Of a DNA stretch of 64,000 bases, positions 11,956 through 22,900 are shown piece after piece (position 1 is the stretch's first letter; every line of letters starts with the position of its first letter). The DNA comes from Xylaria sp. FL1777 (lineage: Eukaryota; Ascomycota; Sordariomycetes; Xylariales; Xylariaceae). The stretch lies in the NCBI GenBank assembly GCA_022578965.1, contig MU400560.1, positions 124,001-188,000 on the forward strand. The letters are read 5' to 3'. The position numbers were made by a program, and so were the translations under genes. The notes under the pieces are model-generated. The model saw only the letters and a list, made by a program, of their open reading frames with translations. It did no database searches and was not told where the DNA came from.

Positions 11956-13313
11956 ATGGCGGCACCTTTGGGCATCGCTCTTATTGGCGGGGGTATTTTT
12001 GCGAGGGAACGTCATGTGGTGAGTATATTCTAGCCATGTCCTACTATTTTCGACGACAGCGCATGAGTTACAGAATTCTTACTAGAATCTGCTATCATTA
12101 ACGTCCTAGAATGGAGTATGGCTCTTTATTAAGATCCGCCGCTAACAGATGCAAATCTAGCCTGCCGCACTTGCCTGTCCTCTAGTTTCTGTTAAGGCTG
12201 TTTGGTCGCGTTCGTTGAACTCAGCTGAAGCAACCGCCAAGCTCCTGACTGATGCTGGCACTCACGTCGAAGTCTATTCGGCCGAATCTGGTCAAGACAA
12301 GTCGTACGAAGATCTCTTGAAGCGTGAAGACATTGCCGGAGTTATCCTGGCCCTTCCCATCGTGGACCAACCAAGCTACATCGAGAAAGCCTTGGCTGCC
12401 GGCAAGCATGTCTTGGCCGAGAAGCCCATTGCTAAGGATCTCGACACGGCCATCAAGCTTATTGAGTACTATAAGAAGGTTTCGATAGAGACTAAAGCTA
12501 CCTTGGCCATCGCCGAAAACTTCCGCTTCATTGAGAGCTGGAACTACGCCGCAGAGGAAATCAAGAAGCTGGGTCGCCTAACAGGCTTTGTTGTAAGACT
12601 GAATTCGATGATGCAGATGGAGAACAGATACTACAAGACCCCCTGGCGCACTAAGCCCGAGTACCAGGGTGGCTTCCTTCTCGACGGAGGTGTTCACTAT
12701 ACTGCCGCGATTAGAATGTTGCTGGGCAAAGAGGATTCTGTAGCCAGCGTGATAGCGCGTAAGTGGCTCTGAGCATTATTGTCTTCTTGTTTTAGCCCTA
12801 TTCAGAGTGCAAAAGCTCTGCTAGGACTATAACCGTGCTCTAGAAGCGTTCCATGATTCCAAAAACACTCACAGACTAGGCGGCAAATGGCGATAACTAA
12901 CATCGAGTATTGCAGTGACATCGTTGATCAAAAGCCACCTGCCTCCTAAGGACACCATCAATGCTGTATTACAAACTAAATCTGGCGTCCTGGGTTCGTA
13001 CATTCATTGTGTGGGAACAACAATGCAATACTTTGACTTTGACTTCGCTTGTGAGGACGGTCATGTTAAGGCGGGCCCCAACAAGGTCGTTACAGTTCGT
13101 GGCCTCGGGGCGGACGCCAAGACCGAAGAGAAGACTTTCGAGAACAACCCTGGAGTCAACGAGGAAGTTCATGCTTGGGCTGAGGCGTTCATCTCGGGAG
13201 AGCCCAACCCCAAGCAGTCGCCTGAGCTTGCACTTGGGGACCTGGAACTGTTGGAGAAAATGTTGACGAGCGGAGATCAAGACGGTACGAGACAACAACT
13301 AGAGTACCAGTAG
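11956..13313 (+). CDS. Gfo/Idh/MocA-family NAD(P)-dependent oxidoreductase
   Basis: Three exons: 11,956-12,018, 12,161-12,758 and 12,916-13,313, giving 352 residues. The phases close exactly (63+598+398 nt). The N-terminus GIALIGGGIFARERHV is the Rossmann glycine loop (residues 6-21). EKPIAKD at about 108-114 is the family's EKP motif, and LLDGGVHY in the middle is the conserved beta-sheet/active-site segment. The C-terminus ends in LALGDLELLEKML, a common ending of fungal members. Related proteins include dimeric dihydrodiol and sugar dehydrogenases; the substrate cannot be told from sequence. No signal peptide is seen, so it is probably cytosolic. It converges with the thioesterase, 61 bp away. 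The start is the first ATG after a TATA-like box. Confidence 0.93.
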
Positions 13314-13374
13314 GGGTCTCAGATGGACTAGATCAGACACGCGAGCGCTCGGAGGCCCCAATGATGCGCGGTAG

Positions 13375-14108
13375 CTATAATGTGCTAGGAGACTCGGCCA
13401 CGAGTAATTTCTCCAGGCCGTGCCGGAGCTGGTCATTCATGCCATTGGCATTCGGGCGTTTAGAGGCGCGGTCGACGAACACATGAACAAATTCGCCAAC
13501 AGCCTTGACTTCCTCCACGTGCTTCTCGAACAGTGCCACTTCGTAGACTACGCTAGATTTGCTAAGCTTGTTAACTCGCAAGCACAGCTCGGCCACGCTG
13601 GGGTAGCTGATGGCCGAAAAATAATCGCAGTGGGTGTGAGCCATCAGCGGGTGTTGGGCCGAGGTAGGTGGGTGCAGTCCACAGTGATCAATAAGATACG
13701 AGTTGATGACAGAGTCGAAGCTACATGACGGAGCCACGGATGGTTAGGGGAGAGTCTCTGCCGTTGGTAATGAAGAGGCCTACTGACAGGAAGTTATAGA
13801 CAGAGTTGTTCATGTGATCATACATGTCATTGTCGCTCCTATACGTAGGTTAGCGAATTCAGCAATGAGCCCGCTTGTCCCTAAGAAGCAAGAAGCAATA
13901 TACCATACCATCGCGTTCTATATTCCAACGTGAAGAGGTAATCCTATATTTAGAACACTGGAGTCAGTAAACTCCGCATGAGGCAAGACTTCTTCAGAGT
14001 TTCGGCAGCTTGCAGGAGCAGTAAGAGCGAGATATTCCTAAAGGGGATTAAAAGGCTCTGGTGACTAACCTGCCGCGTTCGACTTTTTAGGTGTTTTGAC
14101 GATGCCAT
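13375..14108 (-). CDS. Hotdog-fold thioesterase (4HBT-like)
   Basis: Four short exons were recovered: 14,070-14,108, 13,909-13,943, 13,788-13,838 and 13,375-13,720, giving 156 residues with matching phases. The introns have GTTAGT, GTATGG and GTCAGT donors, and intron 2 has a GCTAAC branch site. Exons 2-3 encode TRWSDNDMYDHMNNSVYNFL. The WSDxDxxxHMNNxxY signature is typical of 4-hydroxybenzoyl-CoA thioesterase-like proteins, with the Asp as likely catalytic residue. The last exon holds the hotdog beta-strands (SSVVYEVALFE, AVGEFVHVFVDR). It probably hydrolyses an acyl-CoA; the substrate is unknown. Length is normal for the family. The first 13 residues (exon 1) are the least certain part. It converges with the oxidoreductase. 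Confidence 0.88.
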
Positions 14109-14652
14109 GCTGTTCCACACGAGAAGATGTTTGTTGGTGAGTCAGCGAAGCATTCGACACGGTGAAGGGGACACGACTTGAACGAAATACTATTTCCCAC
14201 TATAGACACGAATGATGAAGCTAGATAGGGGATGAAGCCGAGGTTCAGGCTGGAGATAGGGCGGGTCAGGTACAGTAGTTTAGTGCTACCTAGGTAAGTA
14301 GTTACGTAGGTAGGTGGTGTACCTTGGAACTGGCGCCGGACCGGTCGGCCAGGCGCCAGGGCTTGCTTGGGCGGTCCGCCAGGGGTAAAATTCTGCCGGC
14401 CCTAGCCGCCAATTTTTACGGTTGGCCCCTCAATGTACTTACCACAATACTTGGTACGCAGTACGTGGTAATCGCGATGCTAGCTCCAAGACTACCTACC
14501 TCTAAGTATCTACTTACCTACATAGTATGATATAGTTATGCTATTGCCCAAATACTTACCTTCTATCAACTTCTTTCCAAACCAAAGTGGTGCGTTCGAA
14601 TTGGATTTCAACCCTTATTAATCGGGCGAGAAGCCGCTCATGCTTTCCAATC
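14109..14652. other. Divergent promoter region holding an inverted-repeat element
   Basis: This spacer separates the thioesterase (-) from the pseudouridine synthase (+). Its right half is a structure with TAGGTA/TACCTA arms (separate entry). The core between the arms is unusually GC-rich for this region (about 14,330-14,420), with repeated GGCGCC and CGGTCGGCC-like words. Confidence 0.6.
14287..14524. mobile_element. MITE-like inverted-repeat element with TACCTA/TAGGTA arms
   Basis: The left arm (14,287-14,315; TACCTAGGTAAGTAGTTACG...) is an imperfect inverted copy of the right arm (14,494-14,524; ACCTACCTCTAAGTATCTAC...), about 22 of 29 positions by eye. The arms enclose about 180 bp with no ORF. 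Length, terminal inversion and lack of coding fit a non-autonomous DNA element or a long hairpin. It lies 128 bp before the downstream ATG. No clear target-site duplication is visible, so mobility is inferred. Confidence 0.45.
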
Positions 14653-16125
14653 ATGAGTCAACCCGCCAGGCCGCCGCCGTCGTCATCGATAAATGCACCT
14701 GCAGCTGTCGTTGTGCCCGAATTCGAGTTGTTGTCTATAGAAAACGTGACGACCGTTGAGAAATCCGAGAAAGAAAACTCGGCATTGACCGAACAACAGC
14801 AGCAGCAACAACAAGAACAAGAACAAAAGCAACCCAACCCTGCTTGGCCTGCGCCCTACTACCTCGAGAACGGCTTGCGACGCGTGGCGCCCTACCACTA
14901 CACTTACAATACCTGGTGCAAGGAGCGCTGGAGGCGCAGGGAAGTGCTGGATGTCTTTGAGAGCGAGTTCAGAGACCGCCCGCTCTCCTACTATAAGCAT
15001 GCTATCGAGACGGGTCAGGTATGTGTAAACGGGAAGATCGTGCCTCCTAATTACGTTCTTAAGAATGGCGATCTGGTGTCTCATACCATCCATCGCCATG
15101 AACCACCTATATCAGCGCATCCCATAGGTATCCTCCACGAAGATGATGATATGATCGTGATCAACAAGCCGTCGGGGATACCTGTCCACCCTGCTGGCCG
15201 CTACAATTTCAATTCGATTATAGAAATCATGAAGTCTGAGCGTGGTCCCGAGTGGATCGCTTATCCTTGCAATAGGTTAGACAGGTTGACCAGTGGCATC
15301 ATGTTCATTGCGAAACACCCCAAGTCGGCGGAGTCTCTTGGGGAGCAGATCAAAAAGCGGTCCGTCCGTAAAGAGTACATTGCTAGAGTTATTGGCAATT
15401 TTCCCGATGGGGAAGTCGTCTGTAACCAACCTATCCTTCAAATATCGCCCAAACTTGGTCTGAACAGGATAAGAGCAGATGGAAAATCCGCCCGGACTGT
15501 GTTCAAGAAGCTGGCTTATTATCCCCCACGGGAACCGCGAATACGGCCATCCTGTCCATCTCAGGAGTCCGCTGAAGATAAGTCTAGGCCGTGGACACGC
15601 AAGGAAGGATACTCGATTGTTCGTTGTCTCCCTGTGACCGGCAGGACTCACCAGCTTCGTGTTCATTTGCAACATCTGGGGCATCCAATCCAAAATGATC
15701 CGATTTATGCAAACCAAAAGGTTTGGGGCATTAACCTTGGGTTCAATGATCCCGACGCGCTCGAGAATACAGATGAAGACATAGTATCTAGACTGAACCG
15801 GATGGGAAAGGATGACGTAGCTGATGCTGTGGCTTATCATGACGAAATGGTAGATCAATATTACAAGAAAAAAGCAGAGAAGATGTCTGGAAAGCTTTGC
15901 GAGATCTGCGATACCCCCCTATACACGGATCCCGGAGCACAAGAACTGTCCTTGTGGTTGCATAGTCTGCGCTATGAGGACGCTGGAGGTAGCTGGAGCT
16001 ACGTTAGCCCTCTTCCCGACTGGGCCTTGCCGCCCTCCGGTTGTGTTGGTCCGACACAAGTTGGTAATATGGATGAGCTAGTCGATGCAGTGAAGGACGA
16101 GAATCCCGAGCTTGCTACATGTTAA
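14653..16125 (+). CDS. RluA-family tRNA pseudouridine synthase (Pus9/Rib2-type)
   Basis: A single exon encodes 490 residues. ATG at 14,653 is chosen because the frame further upstream opens only with GTG. A disordered N-terminus with a Gln/Glu run (residues about 46-62) precedes an S4-like RNA-binding segment (YYKHAIETGQVCVNGKIV). The RluA catalytic domain follows: HEDDDMIVINKPSGIPVHP, then the catalytic motif CNRLDRLTSG with Asp210, then GRTHQLRVHLQHLGHPI. These are the hallmark motifs of the family, which converts uridine to pseudouridine (U32 of tRNA in yeast Pus9 and Pus8/Rib2). No deaminase domain is seen, so it is closer to Pus9 than to full-length Rib2. A mitochondrial or cytosolic place cannot be told apart. 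Confidence 0.92.
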   Translation: MSQPARPPPSSSINAPAAVVVPEFELLSIENVTTVEKSEKENSALTEQQQQQQQEQEQKQPNPAWPAPYYLENGLRRVAPYHYTYNTWCKERWRRREVLDVFESEFRDRPLSYYKHAIETGQVCVNGKIVPPNYVLKNGDLVSHTIHRHEPPISAHPIGILHEDDDMIVINKPSGIPVHPAGRYNFNSIIEIMKSERGPEWIAYPCNRLDRLTSGIMFIAKHPKSAESLGEQIKKRSVRKEYIARVIGNFPDGEVVCNQPILQISPKLGLNRIRADGKSARTVFKKLAYYPPREPRIRPSCPSQESAEDKSRPWTRKEGYSIVRCLPVTGRTHQLRVHLQHLGHPIQNDPIYANQKVWGINLGFNDPDALENTDEDIVSRLNRMGKDDVADAVAYHDEMVDQYYKKKAEKMSGKLCEICDTPLYTDPGAQELSLWLHSLRYEDAGGSWSYVSPLPDWALPPSGCVGPTQVGNMDELVDAVKDENPELATC

Positions 16126-18227
16126 TACCTCGCCACTCAAAATCAAACAAAAAGGAGAAAAAAATAATCGGACGTATTGTTCCTGTTCCTGTTTTCTTGA
16201 ACTTGAGGAATCGATTAAAGCAAAATAATGGGACCCAGTTAACGTTGTGTTTAAGCCGCAGCCTTGTCTCGTGGATCATACGTATATCCCCCTGTTCTCG
16301 GAGACTTTCTAGGCTCTAGATCTGTGAGCCACAACACTTTGATTTGTCCAATCAACTGCAAGTTATATACATCCGCTGCTCCGTCCAAGCTGCTCCGGGC
16401 TCAGGTACGATGCGGTTTTCCCCCCTCTTTCGTCCTTCTCCTGCTTTCTCTAACCCCTAAGAATATGGCAGACACAACAGAGTTTGTTGGCTGCAGCACT
16501 AGCAGTTTGGAGAGGACATTGTTCCATAATTTCTACTGCACCATCATCCCAAGGTTGGGGCGAACCTCAGAAAACTTCTAGAAGTTTGCTAGTTGTTACG
16601 TGGATTTGAGTATACAAAACGGCAGGTGACTTAAGGTCCATTACGGCGTAAAGACTTCGTCATATGTCCTCAAGCAATATGAATACTCGGCAATCGTGTT
16701 ACGCGACTTGGTGAGTTATTTCGATGTAAGCTTAAGCTGGTGGTGTACACTTATTAATTCATGGATTGATCCAGCCATCTTCACTACTAAAAAGGTAGCA
16801 TCATCATTTTATTGTGATGATTTATCCCCCTTTTTATTTTCATCTTGGCCATCTGTTTTCATTCACGTGAATTTCTATTCCGTGTTAGTGCTCTCATAAT
16901 CAGCCACGTGTAGTGTTTTCATCATGACTTCAGTGTATAGCAACGATAGAATATGACTGCACATGTACCCTGGAGTTTCTGGCTATCATAGGCTACCAAC
17001 TTGGAGAAAAGAAAGCCCTGCCATCCACGCAGGAAAGTACCTAGCAGTCTTGTTCGGAAGATGCCTTGATCCACATCAACTACCCGTTTCATCAGCTAGG
17101 TAGTTAGCACTTAGCTATATCCATTATTCTAGCCCTAGCTGAAAGACCTATCTAGAACCCAGATTAGATAATCCTCCATAGCTAAGTCGCCTGTAACAGC
17201 TTTCTGAGGGCACCAGGCAGTCCCACAGAGCGATGGATCTTCTCTGTCTACACTTTGCATATGACCTGCAACTCAAAGTTTGTTACACCGATGTTATATA
17301 TATCATACTGTATGTGTGACGTTTTTTGACGTTGAAGGGCCGATTCATTATTGGCTCAGGCGCCATCACTTAGTGGACGAGCGAATTTATGGGCTACCAT
17401 GTGCCTCTACTGTACATGGCACTGCCAGCTACTAATTATACTTACGTACCTCCACATATAGCGCCTTCATAGCGTAAAGTCTATTTTGCTAGGCCATCCT
17501 TGCTATCCTGTGCCATCCTGACCATCCCACCATCCAGCAGTCGAAGACGATATGAGGACGGGCGTCGATAAGATCGCTACCACATGTCTTGCAGATGTCT
17601 TGCAGATAGCTATCTATCTACGCTCATTCAACGGCGAAGCCGTCATCCCAGAGATCTTTGTGAATTTGCGGTTGCCAAAGGATCCCCACATCCAACCATA
17701 GCTGAGTGCCATCGACTGGTAATGAGGTTAATTAGCAAGCTGAGCTGTATAGCAGCAGGCTACAGGCTCAAGGCACACGCGGGTCTTGACTACGTAGTCC
17801 GTAACTCGGGCGGCCAACCGACGTAGGAAAGTGTGGTGTACGTGGTAGTGTAGGCGGTGTCAGGGAGGGTCTAGACTACGAAATCAAAACAACAGGGCAG
17901 CAGGGATCCGTCTGGTTCTGAGTCCTCCTCATCGTCGATACCAATCGACAGGGGGCTTGTTAGTCTGCTGCTCTACAGCAGTAGTGTAGAGCTGTGAACT
18001 GCCAGAGGGTCGTGTCGTGGTGGGTCGCTCCGCTGCCCTGTGCCCCATCCAGTCCTCGTTATATATATTGCCATGACGCCAATGGGACGACCCCTGGCGG
18101 TCTTAGATCATTCATTACTGATCTTCTTGGACCTGCCCTCGAACCTCTTCCTCTAGGTATACAAAACGGTCGCCAGTCAACCCTCGAACCGCTCCTGAGG
18201 AACTATCTGTGTTCCTACCTTGCCGAC
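16126..18227. other. 2.1 kb spacer, no gene seen
   Basis: This is the 3' flank of the pseudouridine synthase and the promoter of the bZIP gene. Open frames are short and lack domain-like sequence or splice partners. The last 400 bp are CT- and CCT-rich. Nothing further can be supported. Confidence 0.55.
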
Positions 18228-19963
18228 ATGGATCACCACCCGCCTCAGTCATCACCTTCCAGGAACTCATCTCCAGCTGTATCAAACTCGGAATCGTCAG
18301 TCAGTATGGCCAAGCCCGCTACAGACAAGACCAAAGGTGGCAAGCGTAAGGGTAAGTTATTTCCATAGAGAGCCTCATGTGTAGGAGATATGCCGTTAAC
18401 AGTAGCATTCAGGTACTAGGAGTGTATCTACTCTCACACCTTCGCAGCTTGCTCGGAAACGTGCAAATGATCGAGAGGCTCAAAGAGCCATTCGTGCACG
18501 CACAAAGGAACACATAGAAAATCTTGAGAGAGAGATAGATGAGCTCCGGAGCCAACACAGTCGAGACCAGACGGTCCAAGATTTATTGGGAAGAAATAGG
18601 GCGCTCGAAGACGAAGTCAGGCGGCTACGCGAAAGCTTAGGAATTCGTACCGCGGGCCATAATGTGCCATATCCGAATTGTACGGCCCTCCAAAACCTGG
18701 ATAGACCTTCTAATCTGAAATCTTATCAAAGCTAACCATTATATAGCATACAATAGTTCGAGCTCTCAGCCGTCGTCCTCATACGGGCATTCTACGCCGG
18801 AATATCCTGTAGTGTCGGATCTGCCTCCTTACAGCAACGTGCCCGACACCACAAGTATCTGGCCTGCTTCGGTCCCGTGTTCTTTACCTTCGACAGTCTC
18901 CAGTCCTGCATCTCCAGTACCAGATGAGTATGGCAGCACTTACTTCCCGCCTAACACCTCGGCTGTTATGCTCGAGAGGTCAAGCATGCCACCCGCCATA
19001 CACTCGCCAGCCGCGTCAATCATCACAAATGGTGATGTGGGTTTCGATGATGTCAAATCAGGTAGGTTCTCCTCACAATTTTCTAATCATATCTACAAAG
19101 CTGAAGTCTAATCAGTTAATTCTAGAGTTTGGATGCCCTCCTCAAATCGGCATCGTTCCAATCTCCCCAACCTACCATCAGGCGCCATGGAACGTGTACC
19201 CGGTGTACTACTAGGCGTCCCAGGCAACGGTGTAGCCCAGCGGCCGGGTCCGTTATATTGGGAGATCCCGGTTTTAACTTTAGATGCTTGTTGCCAAGAG
19301 GATGCACTGATCTGTGGCTATGTCGCTGATTGTCGACGCTTGACGGATCATGCTGGAGAGCTGTCGCACCGCGATATTTTATTGGGTCCGCGTCCTCCGA
19401 ACGTGAGACCACTTCTACATGCCCATGGGCATCTACTGGGTTCTCTTGGTCTACAGGGCCCGCAGGTACAAACGACTCCTGATTATCCACTTGTCGGCAT
19501 TGTAACAACAATATTCGATCTAAATAATCTCGAGCTCCCGTTGGAACGTGTCGGTTGCTTCCTATTATTTAAGGCTCTAATCGCTTGGCTAGTACAACCG
19601 ACAAGAGACACATATATCGGACTAAGGCAAATCTTTCCGCCCCAAACGAAACAGCAACAAATACCTCATCCTCAATGGATGGATTTCGTTCTATGGCCCT
19701 ATCTTCGCAGCGCGATTATCGAGAGGCAGAGCATTTATAACACACTAGAGTTTCGTCACATTTACTTTACCAATTTGCGGGTCAAAAGTTGGCCGATTGC
19801 TATTACGGAGGCGTTCACGGTCGATTTTTCCACAGGTTCGATTTACGCCACTGACGAGTTTTTGGAATATGTATGGGATTTACGAAACTGGGGTATGCAC
19901 GAAAACTTCACACGGCGTTATCCAGAACTAGGGGCTTGTTTGGGGCACGGCTGGTCAGCATAG
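18228..19963 (+). CDS. bZIP transcription factor with C-terminal DUF3425 domain
   Basis: Exons 18,228-18,351, 18,413-18,679, 18,747-19,061 and about 19,116-19,963 give 517 residues. Exon 2 carries a basic region (ARKRANDREAQRAIRARTKE) followed directly by a leucine-zipper heptad stretch (IENLEREIDELRSQ, then LEDEVRRLRESL). The last exon carries the fungal DUF3425 domain: GPRPPNVRPLL, PLERVGCFLLFKALIAWLVQPT, IPHPQWMDFVLWP and the final DLRNWGMHENFTRRYPEL. It is presumably a nuclear regulator; members often control stress or secondary metabolism. Two splice choices are uncertain. The exon 2 donor could be GTACGG (18,680) or GTACCG (18,648). The exon 4 acceptor could be CAG (19,115) or TAG (19,125); only the CAG keeps one frame open to the end, so it was chosen. 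Confidence 0.85.
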
Positions 19964-22900
19964 AAAGTGAGGCTACTAGGTCACCTTGCTGGCGTTCCAC
20001 GGAAAATAGCATTGTTCTGGAAGGTTAGGCGAAGAAAGAGGATTTGTAGATATTAGCCCCAGCGGCATTATACCACGGAGGGATTTGGCGTTTATGCATT
20101 CGTTCTATTACATACTCATCGGAAGGGGTTCTGTGCACGGATATAAGGGGTCTTGTATAGATGTACGGGGAATGAAAAGGCATTGATCACGCAGACAACG
20201 CAGAGCCCACTGTTCCTACTTCATTGCGATAGAAGCATCACCCACATTATTTGATATGCCTCCATTAGTTGTGTGTTGTTGAGTCATGCCCACACGACCT
20301 GAATCGATATTTTAACAGCCTCCCCAAAATCTAGTACAAACCCGGGGTAAGCAAAGAATGCCCAAGTGAGACCAACACGTAAGCTCGCCGCGCATATAAT
20401 AGAACCACTAATTTAAAATACCTCGATTTCTGTTTCATAATCTTTTATCCAACTTATGGCATAGACACCTGCAATTACCTTAGCCGCCGCTATTTTCGTT
20501 GAGCCACGCCTCCAGCTAATAGCCAACACTGTTTTCTTCGCAAACCCTAAGCCTTCGCCGTCCCCAAAATAGAATACTCAATAATAAAAATTTCTACGTG
20601 TGGTCTCGAAAATTCAAATTGATGGTGTACGCTAAGCTACTACACTAGACTCGACTTGCTCGGCATTCGGCTAAGTAGTACAGTATTGCACTAGCACAGT
20701 AGGTGCCTACCTAACGGCCAGAACTAATGCGAGTTCAACTTGAGCCCCTGTCTTTTTACCATCGTACGTATGGCATCTGTCGCTATGATACTGTGCTTGT
20801 GTTGATGTAGGCACCGAGTCTGAGGAGATGGCACCCTGCTGTAGTCAACAGGGATTTGAGATAGCCAATGCCGGCCAGAAACATTGAAGGCATTTTTCCG
20901 GCTAGTCAAACACGGGGAAGAGTGTAGATGGTGACCTAACTAGTATAAGAATAGATATACGAAGAGATTCCGGATAACCCTTCAACCACTCTGGCTCCAT
21001 TCTTCTGAGCAAGGAGAGACATGATAGGCCTATAGAACTCCCCCACCTGATGCAGCAGGCTACTCTGGGATGATGACGGTGTACTGTACGTACGGAGGCT
21101 ACAATGTTACCTACACTAGATGCGGTACAGACGGCCGACGCCTGAGCAAGTGCCCTCCATGTCGTCTATCCACTCAGAGCCCTAGACAAATATGCCGGTG
21201 GCTTCGGTCTGCAGGGGAATGAAGAGGCTTGTAATTACCAAATATCACGTTGTGACGGGACAATGCACAAACTCGGACCAACATGCAGAAAATCCTCAGT
21301 TGGGTGGCGTCTCTTTGCATGTGCCCAGCTTCCTATATGGAATACCAGTACAACATTCTGCTAGTTTCATCGTATTCTGCTTTAATCGAGAACTTGAAAC
21401 AACAAATCGGCAGTGTACCGGTATTCAAAATGAGGCGAACTACCACAAAATCAGGAGATATGATATAATAGACAGCAGACCTACATTACCAACGAACGGT
21501 ACTGCCGAGGCCTTGTTACATCGGCGATTCTCGATTTTACATGTCGGTGGGACTTTAGTGCGTCACAGCGTAGAAGAGAGAAGCACACACGCACACGCGC
21601 GCACACACAAAAACCACCAACGTCCACAGTACCGAAATCCCACGAGAGCCCACACCAAGTTACGTAAGACGCTGCGCTTGAGCGTCTTTTTGCGCGTCTA
21701 CTGCTTGCTGATGGAGGTGTGGTTAGGACGAACGGAATACCTCGACGACGATGACGATCATAGGAAAAAACTCTAGCATCCAGCAGAAGAAAAGTACGTA
21801 ATTAATCTATTTCGCCGTCGCCATCGCGACGTTATCGTTTACAACAGATGAGCCCCAGCCAGCCCGCCCAACCCTCCTCGTTGCTCGACATACGATAATC
21901 ACGGAGCTTCACTTTTGACATGATGGCGGTCAAATCATCGCGATGGGAGCCGTCATCTTGTGACTGGGCCCTTACGTCAGGAAATGAATTAAGCTTGTTC
22001 CATAGAAAACCCTCATCGCTCATTCCCCCAAATCCACAGGCACGTGGCGACGGGAGGGGAAGAAACCGCCGGTAACGAAAGTAAGTTACGGATCTAGTGA
22101 ACGAGGTCCGGAATCGGTTTGGCTATCTACCTGTATATGTAGACACAGTAGTGTGTAGTAGAGTAGGGAGGTGAGGGGAACACAAAAAAAAAGGGTGGGT
22201 TCGTCTCAGCGCTCTCTTTACTATACATTACATATGCATCTCGCTGCATTCGTAGCTCAGGGATTCTTACCCCTTATCATGCACCTCGCGCAGTAGTCGA
22301 TCCCAAGACCGTAACTCTCCCTTGTCTAGCGCCGAGGATGAGCGGCCGGGATCATTCTACAGTACATATTTTGCTCGCCCTATTGGATTCTGATGGGTGG
22401 GTTGATGCGCAGGAGAAGGACTTTTTCTCTACACCGGTTCCTGCGTGGCACCTGGGACAGGTATTCCATGCACCGCGCGATGTAACCTGCTTTATGTATA
22501 GGGTTATCGGTATACATGTGTCAGCAGGGACTGCCAGTGTTGACACTCTCTTTGTTACTGGACGAAGAGATCGTGGTTTATGTCGATCAATACGTGTTGT
22601 GAACCTTAAAGCTACAAGAATACAAGACCGTCTTTTCCGTAAATTCTCCGAAGTCTCCGAAGTAGTTCTAACTATCTAACAACTCTTATTGTAGTTATTG
22701 TACGATAATTGCGTGACTTGCTTCATTTAGAGTTCAGTTTTTACGTTACTTTTTTCCCCTCTCATTGACACCTTTGGCCATGAGGGATTTGACTTGCACT
22801 AGTTGCTTCCGATCAGATATAACTTTTGTGGCTCCCGCCTACGTCTCCATCTATGGTTACATCGTATAGGCTGTAATCTAGGAGATTGCCTCATCGTGTA

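Noticed and set aside
13420..13728. 102-codon plus-strand frame
   Set aside because: Antisense shadow of the last thioesterase exon, which has clear family motifs on the minus strand.
21192..21776. 194-codon plus-strand frame
   Set aside because: Low-complexity His/Thr/Arg stretch from a CA/CG tract and an Asp run; no recognisable domain, probably chance.
22338..22679. 113-codon frame starting with ATG
   Set aside because: Reads smoothly but has no known motif, no signal peptide in frame and no supporting splice signals. It is the least unlikely small gene in the desert and would need transcript evidence.
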